64,000 nucleotides of DNA from Salinarimonas rosea DSM 21201. GTDB lineage: Bacteria; Pseudomonadota; Alphaproteobacteria; Rhizobiales; Beijerinckiaceae. The position numbers were made by a program, and so were the translations under genes. Positions 8,283 through 17,045 of this stretch are shown here, in pieces. The first letter of the stretch is position 1, and every line of letters starts with the position of its first letter. The notes under the pieces are model-generated. The model saw only the letters and a program-made list of their open reading frames with translations, made no database searches and was not told where the DNA came from. The DNA lies in assembly GCF_000429045.1 (NCBI RefSeq), contig NZ_AUBC01000016.1, positions 102,613 through 166,612 on the forward strand, read 5' to 3'.

Positions 8283-9464
8283 ATGACCGAGCCCGCCCTC
8301 AAGTTCACCCGCGCCGAGTACGCCGCGCGTCTCGCCAAGACCCGCAAGGCGATGGAGGCGCGCGGTCTCGACGCGCTGATCGTCACCGACCCGTCCAACA
8401 TGGCCTGGCTGACGGGCTACGACGGCTGGTCGTTCTACGTCCACCAATGCGTCGTCGTCGGCCCCGAGGGCGACCCCGTGTGGTTCGGCCGCGGGCAGGA
8501 CGCGAACGGGGCCAAGCGCACCGCCTATCTCGGGCAAGACGACATCGTCGGCTATGCCGACCATTACGTGCAGTCCACCGAGCGTCATCCGATGGACGCC
8601 CTGTGCACCGTGCTCCAGGACCGCGGCTGGGCCCAGGGCACGATCGGTGTCGAGATGGACAACTACTACTTCTCGGCCCAGGCCTACACGCGCCTGCTGC
8701 TGGGCCTGCCGGGCGTGAAGTTCGCCGACGCGACCGCGCTCGTGAACTGGCAGCGCGCGGTCAAGAGCGCGCAGGAACTCGCCTACATGCGCCAGGCGGC
8801 GCGGATCGTCGAGCGCATGCACGCACGCATCCTCGAGACGATCGAGCCCGGGATGCGCAAGTGCGACCTCGTCGCGGAGATCTGGGACGCCGGCATCCGC
8901 GGCACGCCGGAGGTCGGCGGCGACTATCCGGCGATCGTGCCGCTGCTCCCGTCGGGCGCCGACGCCTCGGCGCCGCACCTCACCTGGGACGATCGGCCGA
9001 TGCGCACGGGCGAGGGCACGTTCTTCGAGATCGCCGGCTGCGTGAACCGCTACCATTGCCCGCTCTCGCGCACGGTCTTCCTCGGCAAGCCGAGCCAGGC
9101 CTTCCGCGATGCGGAGACGGCGACGCTCGAGGGCATGGAGGCGGGCCTCGCCGCGGCGAAGCCGGGCAACACCTGCGAGGACATCGCCATCGCCTTCTTC
9201 GCGGTGCTGGAGCGCCACGGCATCGTCAAGGACAACCGCACCGGCTACCCGATCGGCCTGTCCTACCCGCCGGACTGGGGCGAGCGCACGATGAGCCTGC
9301 GGCGCGGCGACCGCACGGTGCTCGAGCCGGGCATGACCTTCCACTTCATGACCGGGCTCTGGCTCGAGGACATGGGCCTCGAGATCACCGAGAGCATCGT
9401 GATCACCGAGAGCGGCGTCGAATGCCTCGCGAACGTGCCGCGCGAGCTGTTCGCGAAGGCCTGA
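8283..9464 (+). CDS. doeA: Ectoine hydrolase DoeA/EutD
   Basis: 393 residues with the creatinase-type two-domain layout of M24 proteins: an N-terminal ribonuclease H-like domain (about 10-160) and a pita-bread catalytic domain (about 170-390). It opens the ectoine ring to N-acetyl-diaminobutyrate in the cytoplasm. The clustered Asp/His/Glu metal ligands of true aminopeptidases are not obvious, in line with a creatinase-like enzyme. It starts at ATG 8283, 18 bp after eutC, and ends 8 bp before doeB, its known partner. Confidence 0.93.
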   Translation: MTEPALKFTRAEYAARLAKTRKAMEARGLDALIVTDPSNMAWLTGYDGWSFYVHQCVVVGPEGDPVWFGRGQDANGAKRTAYLGQDDIVGYADHYVQSTERHPMDALCTVLQDRGWAQGTIGVEMDNYYFSAQAYTRLLLGLPGVKFADATALVNWQRAVKSAQELAYMRQAARIVERMHARILETIEPGMRKCDLVAEIWDAGIRGTPEVGGDYPAIVPLLPSGADASAPHLTWDDRPMRTGEGTFFEIAGCVNRYHCPLSRTVFLGKPSQAFRDAETATLEGMEAGLAAAKPGNTCEDIAIAFFAVLERHGIVKDNRTGYPIGLSYPPDWGERTMSLRRGDRTVLEPGMTFHFMTGLWLEDMGLEITESIVITESGVECLANVPRELFAKA

Positions 9465-9472
9465 GGCGCGTC

Positions 9473-10486
9473 ATGGCGATCCCCGCTCCCGACCTGCCGC
9501 CGTCGCCGGTGGTCCCGACGATCGACCTCGAGGCCGACGGCGTCCGGCACGGCCACCTGCGCCTGCCCTACAGCCGCGACGACTCGGCCTGGGGCTCGGT
9601 GATGATCCCGATCTGCGTCGTCGCCAACGGGGAGGGCCCCACCGCCCTCCTGACGGGCGCCAACCACGGCGACGAGTACGAGGGGCCGATCGCCCTCTAC
9701 GAGCTCGCCCGCACCCTCCGGCCGCAGGACGTGACGGGACGGGTGATCGTCCTGCCCGCGCTGAACTACCCCGCCTTCGAGGCGGGCACGCGCACCTCGC
9801 CGATCGACCGGGGCAACCTCAACCGCTCGTTCCCCGGGCGGCCGGACGGGACGGTGACGCAGAAGATCGCGGACTGCGTCTCCCGCGCGCTGGTGCCGCT
9901 CGCCGACATCGTGCTCGACTTCCATTCCGGGGGCCGGACGCTCGACTTCGTCCCCTTCGCCGCCGCCCACCGCCTGCCGGACGCGGCCCAGGAGGCGGCG
10001 TGCAAGGCGGCGGTGGAGGCGTTCGGGGCGCCCTACTCGATGACCATGCTCGAGATCGACGCGGTCGGCATGCTCGACACCACCGTCGAGGCGATGGGGA
10101 AGACCTTCGTGACGACCGAGCTCGGCGGCGGCGGCACCGCCTCGGCGCGCACGGCCGCGATCGCCCGCGCGGGCGTGCGCGACCTCCTGATCCACGCCGG
10201 CATCCTCGGGGGCGCAGTGGAACGGCGCGAGACGCGCTGGCTCGACATGCCGTCGGGCGACTGCTTCGCCTTCGCCGAGGAGGGCGGCCTCGTCGCCTTC
10301 CATGTCGATCTGGGCGAGACGGTGCGCGCCGGCGACCCGATCGCCGAGATCGCCCCGATCGGCCGCACCGGCGCGACGCCCCGCCCCTACCGCGCGGCGA
10401 TGGACGGCATCCTGGCCGCGCGCCACTTCCCGGGCCTCGTCAAGCCGGGGGACTGCGTGGCGGTGGTGGCGCAGATCGTGGGGTGA
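9473..10486 (+). CDS. doeB: N-acetyl-L-2,4-diaminobutyrate deacetylase DoeB/EutE
   Basis: 337 residues of the zinc-dependent succinylglutamate desuccinylase/aspartoacylase family. Zinc ligands are H65 and E68 in GANHGDEYEG and H151 in VLDFHSGG; the substrate-carboxylate binding region NLNRSFPG is present. It removes acetate from N-alpha-acetyl-DABA to give DABA. It is the last gene of the operon; no transaminase (DoeD) or semialdehyde dehydrogenase (DoeC) follows, so those must be elsewhere. Confidence 0.92.
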   Translation: MAIPAPDLPPSPVVPTIDLEADGVRHGHLRLPYSRDDSAWGSVMIPICVVANGEGPTALLTGANHGDEYEGPIALYELARTLRPQDVTGRVIVLPALNYPAFEAGTRTSPIDRGNLNRSFPGRPDGTVTQKIADCVSRALVPLADIVLDFHSGGRTLDFVPFAAAHRLPDAAQEAACKAAVEAFGAPYSMTMLEIDAVGMLDTTVEAMGKTFVTTELGGGGTASARTAAIARAGVRDLLIHAGILGGAVERRETRWLDMPSGDCFAFAEEGGLVAFHVDLGETVRAGDPIAEIAPIGRTGATPRPYRAAMDGILAARHFPGLVKPGDCVAVVAQIVG

Positions 10487-10516
10487 GCGGCGCCTGCCGG
10501 CCCGCGCCGCACCGCT

Positions 10517-10541
10517 GGAACACCCTCCCCCGCCCACCGTT
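10517..10541 (+). promoter_or_regulatory. Consensus EcfG (general stress) promoter for the yciB-like gene
   Basis: GGAAC (10517-10521), a 16-bp spacer and CGTT (10538-10541) match the alphaproteobacterial EcfG consensus perfectly. It lies 48 bp upstream of the ATG at 10589, in the right orientation, in the only sizeable gap here. This predicts stress-induced expression of the downstream membrane protein. Confidence 0.6.
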
Positions 10542-10588
10542 GTGCTCGGCGCGGCGCCCCTCGCCGCGCGCGAAGCCCGGGAGCGCGG

Positions 10589-11248
10589 ATGGACGCGATG
10601 CGGCGAGAGACGGCAGCCGCCGCCGCGGCGGTCCCTGCCCTGCGGCTGAAGGAGCGGCTGACCTACGAGCTCGGGCCGCTCGTCGCCTTCTTCGTCGGCA
10701 ACCAGGTGGGTGGGATCTTCGTCGGCACGGGCGTGTTCATGGGCGCGACCGTGCTCGCGCTCGTGGCCAACCTCGTGCGCGAGCGGCACGTGCCGCTCAC
10801 GCCGCTGGCGTCGACCCTCGTCGTCCTCGTCTTCGGCGGCGCGAGCCTCCTCGCCGAGGAGGCCTGGATCATCATGATCCGGCCGACCGTCATGAACTGG
10901 TTCTACGCCGCGATCCTGCTCGGCGGCCTCGCGACCGGGCGGCTCGTTCTGAAGAGCGTGCTGCGCGCGTCGCTGATCCTAGACGGCCCACGGGCCTGGC
11001 GCGTGCTGACGCTGCGGGCCAGTGCCTACCTCGTCCTCCTCGGCGTCCTCAACGAGATCACCTGGCGGTTCTTCCCCGTGGACGTCTGGGTGGCTTTCAA
11101 GACCTTCGCGGTCCTGCCCGCCAACCTCGCCTTCATCGCCGCGCAGGCGCCGTTCGTGCGCCGGCATCGGCTGCCGCCGCCCGTGGCGGACGATTCGCGA
11201 GCGCCTCCGCCAGGAACTCGGACAGCCGCGCATCGGTCCGCGCCATGA
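10589..11248 (+). CDS. YciB/IspZ-like inner-membrane septation protein
   Basis: 219 residues with about five membrane helices. It resembles the YciB/IspZ (intracellular septation protein A) family: an ELGPLVAFFVGNQ start, a GTGVFMGATV segment, and the WRFFPVDVWVAFKTFAVLP block typical of the family. The family is linked to cell-envelope and division integrity, with no defined biochemistry. The last 30 or so residues are Pro/Arg-rich and overlap the 3' end of the convergent hydrolase gene by 116 bp, so the tail is less certain. A perfect EcfG-type promoter precedes it. Confidence 0.75.
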   Translation: MDAMRRETAAAAAAVPALRLKERLTYELGPLVAFFVGNQVGGIFVGTGVFMGATVLALVANLVRERHVPLTPLASTLVVLVFGGASLLAEEAWIIMIRPTVMNWFYAAILLGGLATGRLVLKSVLRASLILDGPRAWRVLTLRASAYLVLLGVLNEITWRFFPVDVWVAFKTFAVLPANLAFIAAQAPFVRRHRLPPPVADDSRAPPPGTRTAAHRSAP

Positions 11249-12098
11249 CCGCCTCGTCGCGCAGCATGTGGTAGCCCCTCGGGTCGGCGTTGGCGGTGAG
11301 CGCCAGGGTGCGGGAGACGCGGCCCGTGATGGGGAGCCGCGTGCGCAGGTCCCGCAGGCGATTGTCCCGGTCCACCGCGAAGCGGCAGGAGTAGAGCGAG
11401 AAGCGCACGAACTTCTTCTCGATGTTCTGCGAATCCCACTGGTGGTAGGTGTCCTCGAAGAGGTGGAAGCCGACCCGCGATCCGCCGCGGCGCAGGTCCT
11501 CGGCGATCTCGCGCGAGCGCTCCGGGTCGACGTTGCGGTCGAGCGCGCCGAGGAAGATCTCGACCGGCGCGCCCGTCGTCGTCGGGTCGTCGAAGCGCGG
11601 CACCGAGCAGCCGTAGTAGCTCACGTGGCCCGCGAACCGCAGCCCGTCCGCATCGAACAGCTCGGCCATCTGGCGGTAGGCCGCGAGCACCGCGATCATG
11701 CCGCCGTAGGAGAAGCCCATCACGGCCACCCGCGCGGGGTCCACCATCGGCAGGCTCGCGAGGTGGGCGAGCGCGGCGTAGGCGTCCGCCAGCATCATGG
11801 TCTCGGTGACGTGGAGCGCGCGCCGCGTGTGGTTGGAGTATGCCGCGTCGCGGCTGCCGAACGTATCGACGGCGAGCGTGACGTAGCCCTCCGCCGCGAG
11901 GCGCTTCGCGTAGCGCAGCTCGCGCTCGGCGATGATGCCGCCGAGCCCGGGCAGGATCACGACCGCGGGCCGGCTCTTCGCCGCCGCGACGGCACCCGGC
12001 GTGTAGAGGAAGCCCTTGGCGGTCGTCTCGGGCGCGTCGCCGCGGACCATGTCGGCGAGCGTGAAGGGGCTGCGCGTCTGGAAGCTGATCTCGGCCAT
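11133..12098 (-). CDS. Dienelactone hydrolase-family alpha/beta hydrolase
   Basis: 321 residues. Catalytic triad candidates are S130 in MGFSYGG, D187 in FLGALDRNVDP and H219 in DTYHQWD. The oxyanion region is ILPGLGGIIAERE. The family cleaves ester or lactone bonds; the substrate here is unknown. No signal peptide is visible, so it is probably cytoplasmic. Residues after about 285 are Ala/Arg-rich and overlap the yciB-like gene tail to tail. It lies 46 bp downstream of the GH3-like gene on the same strand and may be the last gene of that operon. Confidence 0.8.
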   Translation of the reverse strand: MAEISFQTRSPFTLADMVRGDAPETTAKGFLYTPGAVAAAKSRPAVVILPGLGGIIAERELRYAKRLAAEGYVTLAVDTFGSRDAAYSNHTRRALHVTETMMLADAYAALAHLASLPMVDPARVAVMGFSYGGMIAVLAAYRQMAELFDADGLRFAGHVSYYGCSVPRFDDPTTTGAPVEIFLGALDRNVDPERSREIAEDLRRGGSRVGFHLFEDTYHQWDSQNIEKKFVRFSLYSCRFAVDRDNRLRDLRTRLPITGRVSRTLALTANADPRGYHMLRDEAVMARTDARLSEFLAEALANRPPRAAAADAGARTAPARR

Positions 12099-12144
12099 CT
12101 CGTTCGATCCTCGGGCGACGCGGCTCTGGCGACCGCGGCCGTCT

Positions 12145-13692
12145 TCAACGGCCGGCCCGAACCCGTGTTCCCGCCTCCGCCGCTCGCTCGAGGCTCGCCA
12201 GCAGGGCGTCCTCGCCGATCACCCGCGGCGGCTTGTTCTGCCCGCCGAGCTTGCCGCGGGCGCGCATCCAGGACTCGAACGTGCCCCGCGGCGCGCAGAT
12301 CAGCTCCGGTGCGGCGAGCTGGCCGGCCTCGCGGTGGGACGCGTAGTCGGCGTTGGCGCGGGCGAGCGCGGCGTCGAGCGCGTCGCGCAGCGCCCGGGCG
12401 CGCTCGGGCGGCGGGGCACCTTCGACGAGCTCGATCACGAAGAGATGGTGGTCGAACGCCGCGCCGGCGGCCCTGTGCCGGGCGCCGGCCGAGACCTCGA
12501 CGAGCCCGAGCCCGGCGCCGCCCACGACCTCGGCCACCGCCCGATCGATCTCCGCACCGGTGAGATGCTCGCCGAAGGCGGAGAGCGTGAAGGCCGTGCG
12601 CCCGGCGAAGACGATCCGCGGCGGATCCCTGGAGACGAGCCGCACGAGGTCGCCCACCTCGTAGGCCCACAGGCCGGCATTGGTGGAGACCACGAGCGCA
12701 TAGTCGACGCCGATCTCCGCCTCTGCGAGCCCGAGCCGCTCGGGCGTGGCCGTTCCCGGCGCCCCGGAGCGGACGAACTCGTAGAAGATGCCGTTGTCGA
12801 CGAGAAGGCGCATGCCCGCCTCCGGCGGCCCGTCCTGGATGGCGAAGAACCCCTCGCTCGCCGGGTAGACCTCCTGGAGCCGGACGCCCGAGCCCTCGAT
12901 CAGCCGGGCGAAGCGGGCGGCGTAGGGCGCGAAGGCGACGCCGCCGTGGATGATCAGCTCGAGATTCGGCCAGAAGTCGGCCAGCCGCTCGCCGCGGGCG
13001 GGGTGGCTCGCCGCCAGCGTCTCGAAGAAGGCGAGGAGCCAGGTCGGCGTGCCGGAGATCGCGCGGATGTCCTGCGCGAGCGAGGCCGGGGCGAGCGCCG
13101 CCATCTTGCGCTCCCAGTCGGCTTCCAGCGCGAGGTGCTGCGGCGGGAAGGTGCGAAGCCGCGCGAAGGCGGGAACGGTCGCGGCGGCGATCCCGGAGAG
13201 ATCGCCCGCGCGCACGCCCGGCGCGAGCGGCTCCAGCGCGGTCGAGCCGCCGAGCATGAAGCTCTTCCCGGCGAGCACGCGCGAGCCCGGCCTGCACGCC
13301 AGATGGTGCACCAGGATGTCGAGCGCCGCGCGGCGGTTGGAGGCCACCATCTCCGCGCTGACCGGGATGTACTTCGTGCGTCCGGTCGTCGTGCCCGAGG
13401 AGAGCGCGAAGAACGGCATGCGTCCGGGCCAGGTGACGTCCTCGTGGACGGGGAACCCCTCCTGCCACCAGCCGGACCACAGGTCCTCGTAGCCGCGCAC
13501 CGGCACGCCGGCGCGGAAGTCCTCGGCGGAGCGGATCCCGGAGAAGCCGTGAGCACGCCCGAAGCGCGTGCCGGCGGCGCGGGCCACGAGATTTGAGAGG
13601 GTCCGGGCCTGGGCGGCGACGGCGTCCTGCCCGTCGAGCACGCGCCGGCGCCGCGCGGCGTAGAGCCTCAGGAGCGGGGTGGCGTCGAGCAT
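12145..13692 (-). CDS. GH3-family acyl-adenylating (amido synthetase-like) enzyme
   Basis: 515 residues. The ATP/AMP-binding loop SSGTTTGRTKYIP and the GH3-type blocks EVYPASEGFFA and LWAYEVGDLVRL are visible, followed by a C-terminal domain. Plant GH3 proteins join amino acids to auxin or jasmonate through an acyl-adenylate; bacterial members are common but mostly uncharacterised. ATG at 13692 starts inside the 3' end of the acylase gene (25-bp overlap), so the two are coupled. The pairing of an amide-bond former with an amide-bond hydrolase is noteworthy. Confidence 0.85.
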   Translation of the reverse strand: MLDATPLLRLYAARRRRVLDGQDAVAAQARTLSNLVARAAGTRFGRAHGFSGIRSAEDFRAGVPVRGYEDLWSGWWQEGFPVHEDVTWPGRMPFFALSSGTTTGRTKYIPVSAEMVASNRRAALDILVHHLACRPGSRVLAGKSFMLGGSTALEPLAPGVRAGDLSGIAAATVPAFARLRTFPPQHLALEADWERKMAALAPASLAQDIRAISGTPTWLLAFFETLAASHPARGERLADFWPNLELIIHGGVAFAPYAARFARLIEGSGVRLQEVYPASEGFFAIQDGPPEAGMRLLVDNGIFYEFVRSGAPGTATPERLGLAEAEIGVDYALVVSTNAGLWAYEVGDLVRLVSRDPPRIVFAGRTAFTLSAFGEHLTGAEIDRAVAEVVGGAGLGLVEVSAGARHRAAGAAFDHHLFVIELVEGAPPPERARALRDALDAALARANADYASHREAGQLAAPELICAPRGTFESWMRARGKLGGQNKPPRVIGEDALLASLERAAEAGTRVRAGR

Positions 13693-15956
13693 GGCACGAC
13701 CGTCGTGAGGTGCGGGAAGGCGCGCGCGACGCCGGCCTCGCTCATCGGCAAGGGCATCGACCGGCCCTCGCGCCAGAGCGGGAGCTGGTCGAGCATCGCC
13801 GCGCTGCCGAGCCAGCCGTCCTGGCCGCCGAGAAGCACGCCGCTGGCGGAATCCGGCTCGCCGAGATCGCAGACGAAGCGGGCGATCGAGCCGTAGAACG
13901 CCCGATGCGGCCGCGGCACCGCCGGATGGGCGGTCTTCATGACGGCGTCCGAGGTGCCGCCGACGGGCATGTCCGCGAAGACGAGCCGGCGGCCGACGAG
14001 CGGCAGGCCGCCGAGGACGTGCGCGAGCCGCAGGCGATGGATGTCTCCCCAGGTGCCGTAGCGGCGCAGCTCCTTCGCCGTCGCGACGAGCGCCTTCGCC
14101 ACGGAGTCGACGAGCGCGGTGCGCGGCTCGTGCAGGTCCCGGGCGATCAGCGTCCGGGCGGTGAAGAGCGCGCCGTAGAAGGCCCGCTCGGCCTGCGAAT
14201 GGTAGTGGGCGCTCACGTGGGCGACGAGGAGCTCGAAGGCGAGCGCACCGCGCGAGGTCTCCGGGTAGGAGCCGTCCCAGTCGACGAGGAGCGGCACCAC
14301 CGCGCCGCGGGCCACGAGCACCTCCTCCCTCGAAGGGCCTCCGCCCCCGTCCCCGCGCTCCCCCGCCGCCTTGACGAGCGCGAGGAGCCGGTCGCGCAAC
14401 GCGAGGGCGCCGGGCACCGTGACGTCGCGCTGCAGCGCCGCCATCGTCTCGGGCGAGACGGGCCGCGCCCGGGCGAGAACCGAGGCGATGCGCTCGACGC
14501 GATCGACGGGCGAGTAGAAATAGGCGAGCGGCGCGGGCCCCTCCTCGGGCCGGTCGTTGGCGGAGACGACGAAGCCGCGGGCGGGGTCGCGCTCGGCGGG
14601 GAAGTCCTTCGCGGTGACGAAGCTCTCCCAATGGCGCGCGGCCTCGGGCTTCGAGATCAGGTCGGCGAGCGGCGCGTGCGGGCGTCGCGGCAGCTTCGCC
14701 GCGATCTGCTTGGCGATGCCGCCCGTCCGCTCGGCGACGATCCAGTTCTGGCCGGGCACCGCCATCCCGTCCGCCGCCTCGCGGAAGGCCTCGAAGCTGC
14801 GCGCGCGGTTCAGCGCCAGCATCGAGGAGAGCTCGTCGGACGGCTCGTGCCCGACCCAGCGCAGGGCGTAGGTCGCCCCCATCGGCACCGCGTCGGAGAT
14901 GATCGGGCCGTAGCGGCTCGTGCGGATCTCGACCGTCTCCTCGCCCCCGCCCCGCACGCGGATCGTCTCGGTGCGCGAATCGAAGGGCTCGTAGCGCAGG
15001 TCCGTGAGGTCGAAGAGATCGGAGGAGGCCGTGTGCGGCGCCGTCCCGCCCCAGGCGAGGTCCGGGTTGCGGCCGAAGGCGGTGAAGGGCAGGCCCGGCA
15101 GCTGGAAGCCGACGCAGTGGCAGGAGGGCGAGCGGTAGCCGGCGGCGAGCCAGATGTTCGGCACCGAGATCGGCAGGTGCGGATCGCCCGCGAGCAGCGC
15201 CGAGCCGGTGGTGCTGTGCTCGGCGTGGACGGCCCAGGCGTTGGAGCCTTTCAGCGAGGCGCCCAGGGCGCCGGCGAGCAAGGTCTCGAGGTCGAAGCCG
15301 GCGAGGTTGGCGATCGAGCCGGTGCCGTGCGCGAGGAGCCTGTCCCACAGGTCGGGCCAGCCGGGCTCGCGCCGCAGCGGCACGAGCCGCAGCCAGACGA
15401 GCCAATTGACGTCGGCCACCGCCGCGCGGCCGACCGCCATCACGTCCGCCGCCGTCCAGCGCTCGCGCGAGAGCCCGAGCATGGCGAAATCCGGCGGGTC
15501 CTCGGGCGCGTTGTCGACGACGTGGTTGAGCCCGTCGACGAAGCCGTCGAGCCACGCGGTCGTCTCCGGCGGCTGCATGGCGAGGATCCCGGGCACGGCC
15601 CGCGTGATGCCGAGCGTGCGCAGCGCCCGGTCGACGTCGATCGCCGCCGGGCCGGCCATCTCGGCGACGCGGCCGTAGGCGACCTTGCGCAGCACCTCGA
15701 GCTGGGTGAGCCGGAGATGCGCGTGCACGGCGCCGAGCGCCACGGCGCAGTCGCGATCGCCGCGCGCCGTAATCCAGGGCACGAGGTGGTCGTTCCAGCG
15801 GATCTCGACCGGCTCCGCGACGGGAAGCCCGTCCACGGGGAACATCGCGAGCCGCGCCTCCCGATCCCGCGCGGGGATGCGTCCGCGGGCGAGCACGGCG
15901 CGCGAGAGGATGGCGAAGGACCGCGCGAGGCGCAGGGCATGGGCGAACTTGGACAC
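13668..15956 (-). CDS. Penicillin acylase-family Ntn hydrolase
   Basis: 762 residues. The probable autocatalytic nucleophile is S238 in LKGSNAWAV, which would become the N terminus of the beta chain after self-cleavage. Residues 40-237 form the alpha chain, with the typical VHAHLRLTQLE block. The family hydrolyses amide bonds in beta-lactams, acyl-homoserine lactones or other N-acyl compounds. No clear signal peptide is present, unlike periplasmic acylases. The GTG at 15956 is the furthest start; the ATG at 15845 is an alternative, and an EcfG-like motif lies so close to the GTG that the transcript would be almost leaderless. Confidence 0.85.
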   Translation of the reverse strand: MSKFAHALRLARSFAILSRAVLARGRIPARDREARLAMFPVDGLPVAEPVEIRWNDHLVPWITARGDRDCAVALGAVHAHLRLTQLEVLRKVAYGRVAEMAGPAAIDVDRALRTLGITRAVPGILAMQPPETTAWLDGFVDGLNHVVDNAPEDPPDFAMLGLSRERWTAADVMAVGRAAVADVNWLVWLRLVPLRREPGWPDLWDRLLAHGTGSIANLAGFDLETLLAGALGASLKGSNAWAVHAEHSTTGSALLAGDPHLPISVPNIWLAAGYRSPSCHCVGFQLPGLPFTAFGRNPDLAWGGTAPHTASSDLFDLTDLRYEPFDSRTETIRVRGGGEETVEIRTSRYGPIISDAVPMGATYALRWVGHEPSDELSSMLALNRARSFEAFREAADGMAVPGQNWIVAERTGGIAKQIAAKLPRRPHAPLADLISKPEAARHWESFVTAKDFPAERDPARGFVVSANDRPEEGPAPLAYFYSPVDRVERIASVLARARPVSPETMAALQRDVTVPGALALRDRLLALVKAAGERGDGGGGPSREEVLVARGAVVPLLVDWDGSYPETSRGALAFELLVAHVSAHYHSQAERAFYGALFTARTLIARDLHEPRTALVDSVAKALVATAKELRRYGTWGDIHRLRLAHVLGGLPLVGRRLVFADMPVGGTSDAVMKTAHPAVPRPHRAFYGSIARFVCDLGEPDSASGVLLGGQDGWLGSAAMLDQLPLWREGRSMPLPMSEAGVARAFPHLTTVVPCSTPPRS

Positions 15957-15964
15957 ATCGGAGG

Positions 15965-15990
15965 AACGAGGGCGACGGGGCGGCGGTTCC
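15965..15990 (-). promoter_or_regulatory. EcfG-type promoter motif before the acylase-GH3 operon
   Basis: On the minus strand GGAAC (15986-15990), a 17-bp spacer and CGTT (15965-15968) match the EcfG consensus. It ends 8 bp before the GTG at 15956, so transcription would begin almost at the start codon, or translation would begin at the internal ATG at 15845. The position makes it plausible but not secure. Confidence 0.4.
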
Positions 15991-16070
15991 GGCAGCGAGG
16001 AGCACGCGAGCCGTGTAGCGCCCCGCCCGACGCGCGGCTATGCTGCGGGCCTCCGCCCGAGGACCCAGCG

Positions 16071-16994
16071 ATGACCGCCCAAGCCTTCTCGGAGGACGAG
16101 CTCGCCATCGTGCGCCGCGCGTTCGCCCGCCAGATGATGTGCCACGCCCACCGGCCGCACGCCGGGCTCGAAGCGGCCTTCGCCGTCGAGCCGCGGGAGC
16201 GCTATCTCGGACCGCCGCCGTGGCGCATGGCGTCGCCCGCCGGATACCGCGACGTGGCCTCCACGGACCCGGCGGTGCTCTACCAGGACGTCCTCTTCGC
16301 CCTCGCCGAGGAGCGGAGCGTCAACAACGGCAGCCCGTCGCTCCACGCCCGCTGGCTCGCGGCGCTCGCGCCGATGCCGGGCGAGCGCGTGCTGCACGTG
16401 GGCGCCGGCACCGGCTACTACACCGCGCTGATCGCCCGCTGCGTGGGGGAGGCCGGCCGCGTCCTCGCCGTCGAGGTCGACCCCGTGCTGGCGCAGGCGG
16501 CGCGCGCGAACCTCGCCCACCTGCCGCACGTCCGGGCCGTCGCCGGCGACGGCGCGCACTTCCCGGAGGAGGACGTCGACGTCGTCTACGTCAACGCCAG
16601 CGTGGAGCGCCCCGCCCCGGCCTGGCTCGACCGGCTCGCCGCGGGCGGGCGGATCCTGTTTCCCCTGGGCGTCGCGGGCGAGGACCGGCCGGGGGGCCTC
16701 CTTGCGCGCACCGGCATCGGCATCGGCCTCCTGGCGCGGCGCCGCGGCGCGGGAGACGGCATCCTCGCCGCCCGGGCGGTCGGCCCGGCGCAGTTCGTGC
16801 GGGCGGAGAGCGAGACCGGCGCGCTCCGCGCGACGCCCGACGAGCGCGAGGGCCTGCGGCGTGCGTTGAAGGGCGGCGGTGCGGAGTTCGTGCGCAGCCT
16901 GCGCTGGCGCATCCCGGCCTCCCCGAGCGGCACCTGGCACGCCGGGCCGGACTGGTCGCTCTCCTACGAGGAGCCGTCCCGTGACGAGCCCTGA
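16071..16994 (+). CDS. PCMT-like SAM-dependent methyltransferase
   Basis: 307 residues with the protein-L-isoaspartate O-methyltransferase fold: motif I VLHVGAGTGYYTALIA, acidic motif VEVDPVLAQAA, and an N-terminal region with NNGSPSLHARW where true PCMTs carry the substrate-binding TxSxP block. The C-terminal third is longer than classical Pcm (about 210 residues), so repair of isoaspartyl residues is likely but not certain. It is divergent from the acylase operon with a 114-bp shared region. Confidence 0.75.
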   Translation: MTAQAFSEDELAIVRRAFARQMMCHAHRPHAGLEAAFAVEPRERYLGPPPWRMASPAGYRDVASTDPAVLYQDVLFALAEERSVNNGSPSLHARWLAALAPMPGERVLHVGAGTGYYTALIARCVGEAGRVLAVEVDPVLAQAARANLAHLPHVRAVAGDGAHFPEEDVDVVYVNASVERPAPAWLDRLAAGGRILFPLGVAGEDRPGGLLARTGIGIGLLARRRGAGDGILAARAVGPAQFVRAESETGALRATPDEREGLRRALKGGGAEFVRSLRWRIPASPSGTWHAGPDWSLSYEEPSRDEP

Positions 16995-17045
16995 CGCACG
17001 CGCCTCGCGCTTCCCGCAGGCCCCGATCTCTGGCAGAACCGAGCC

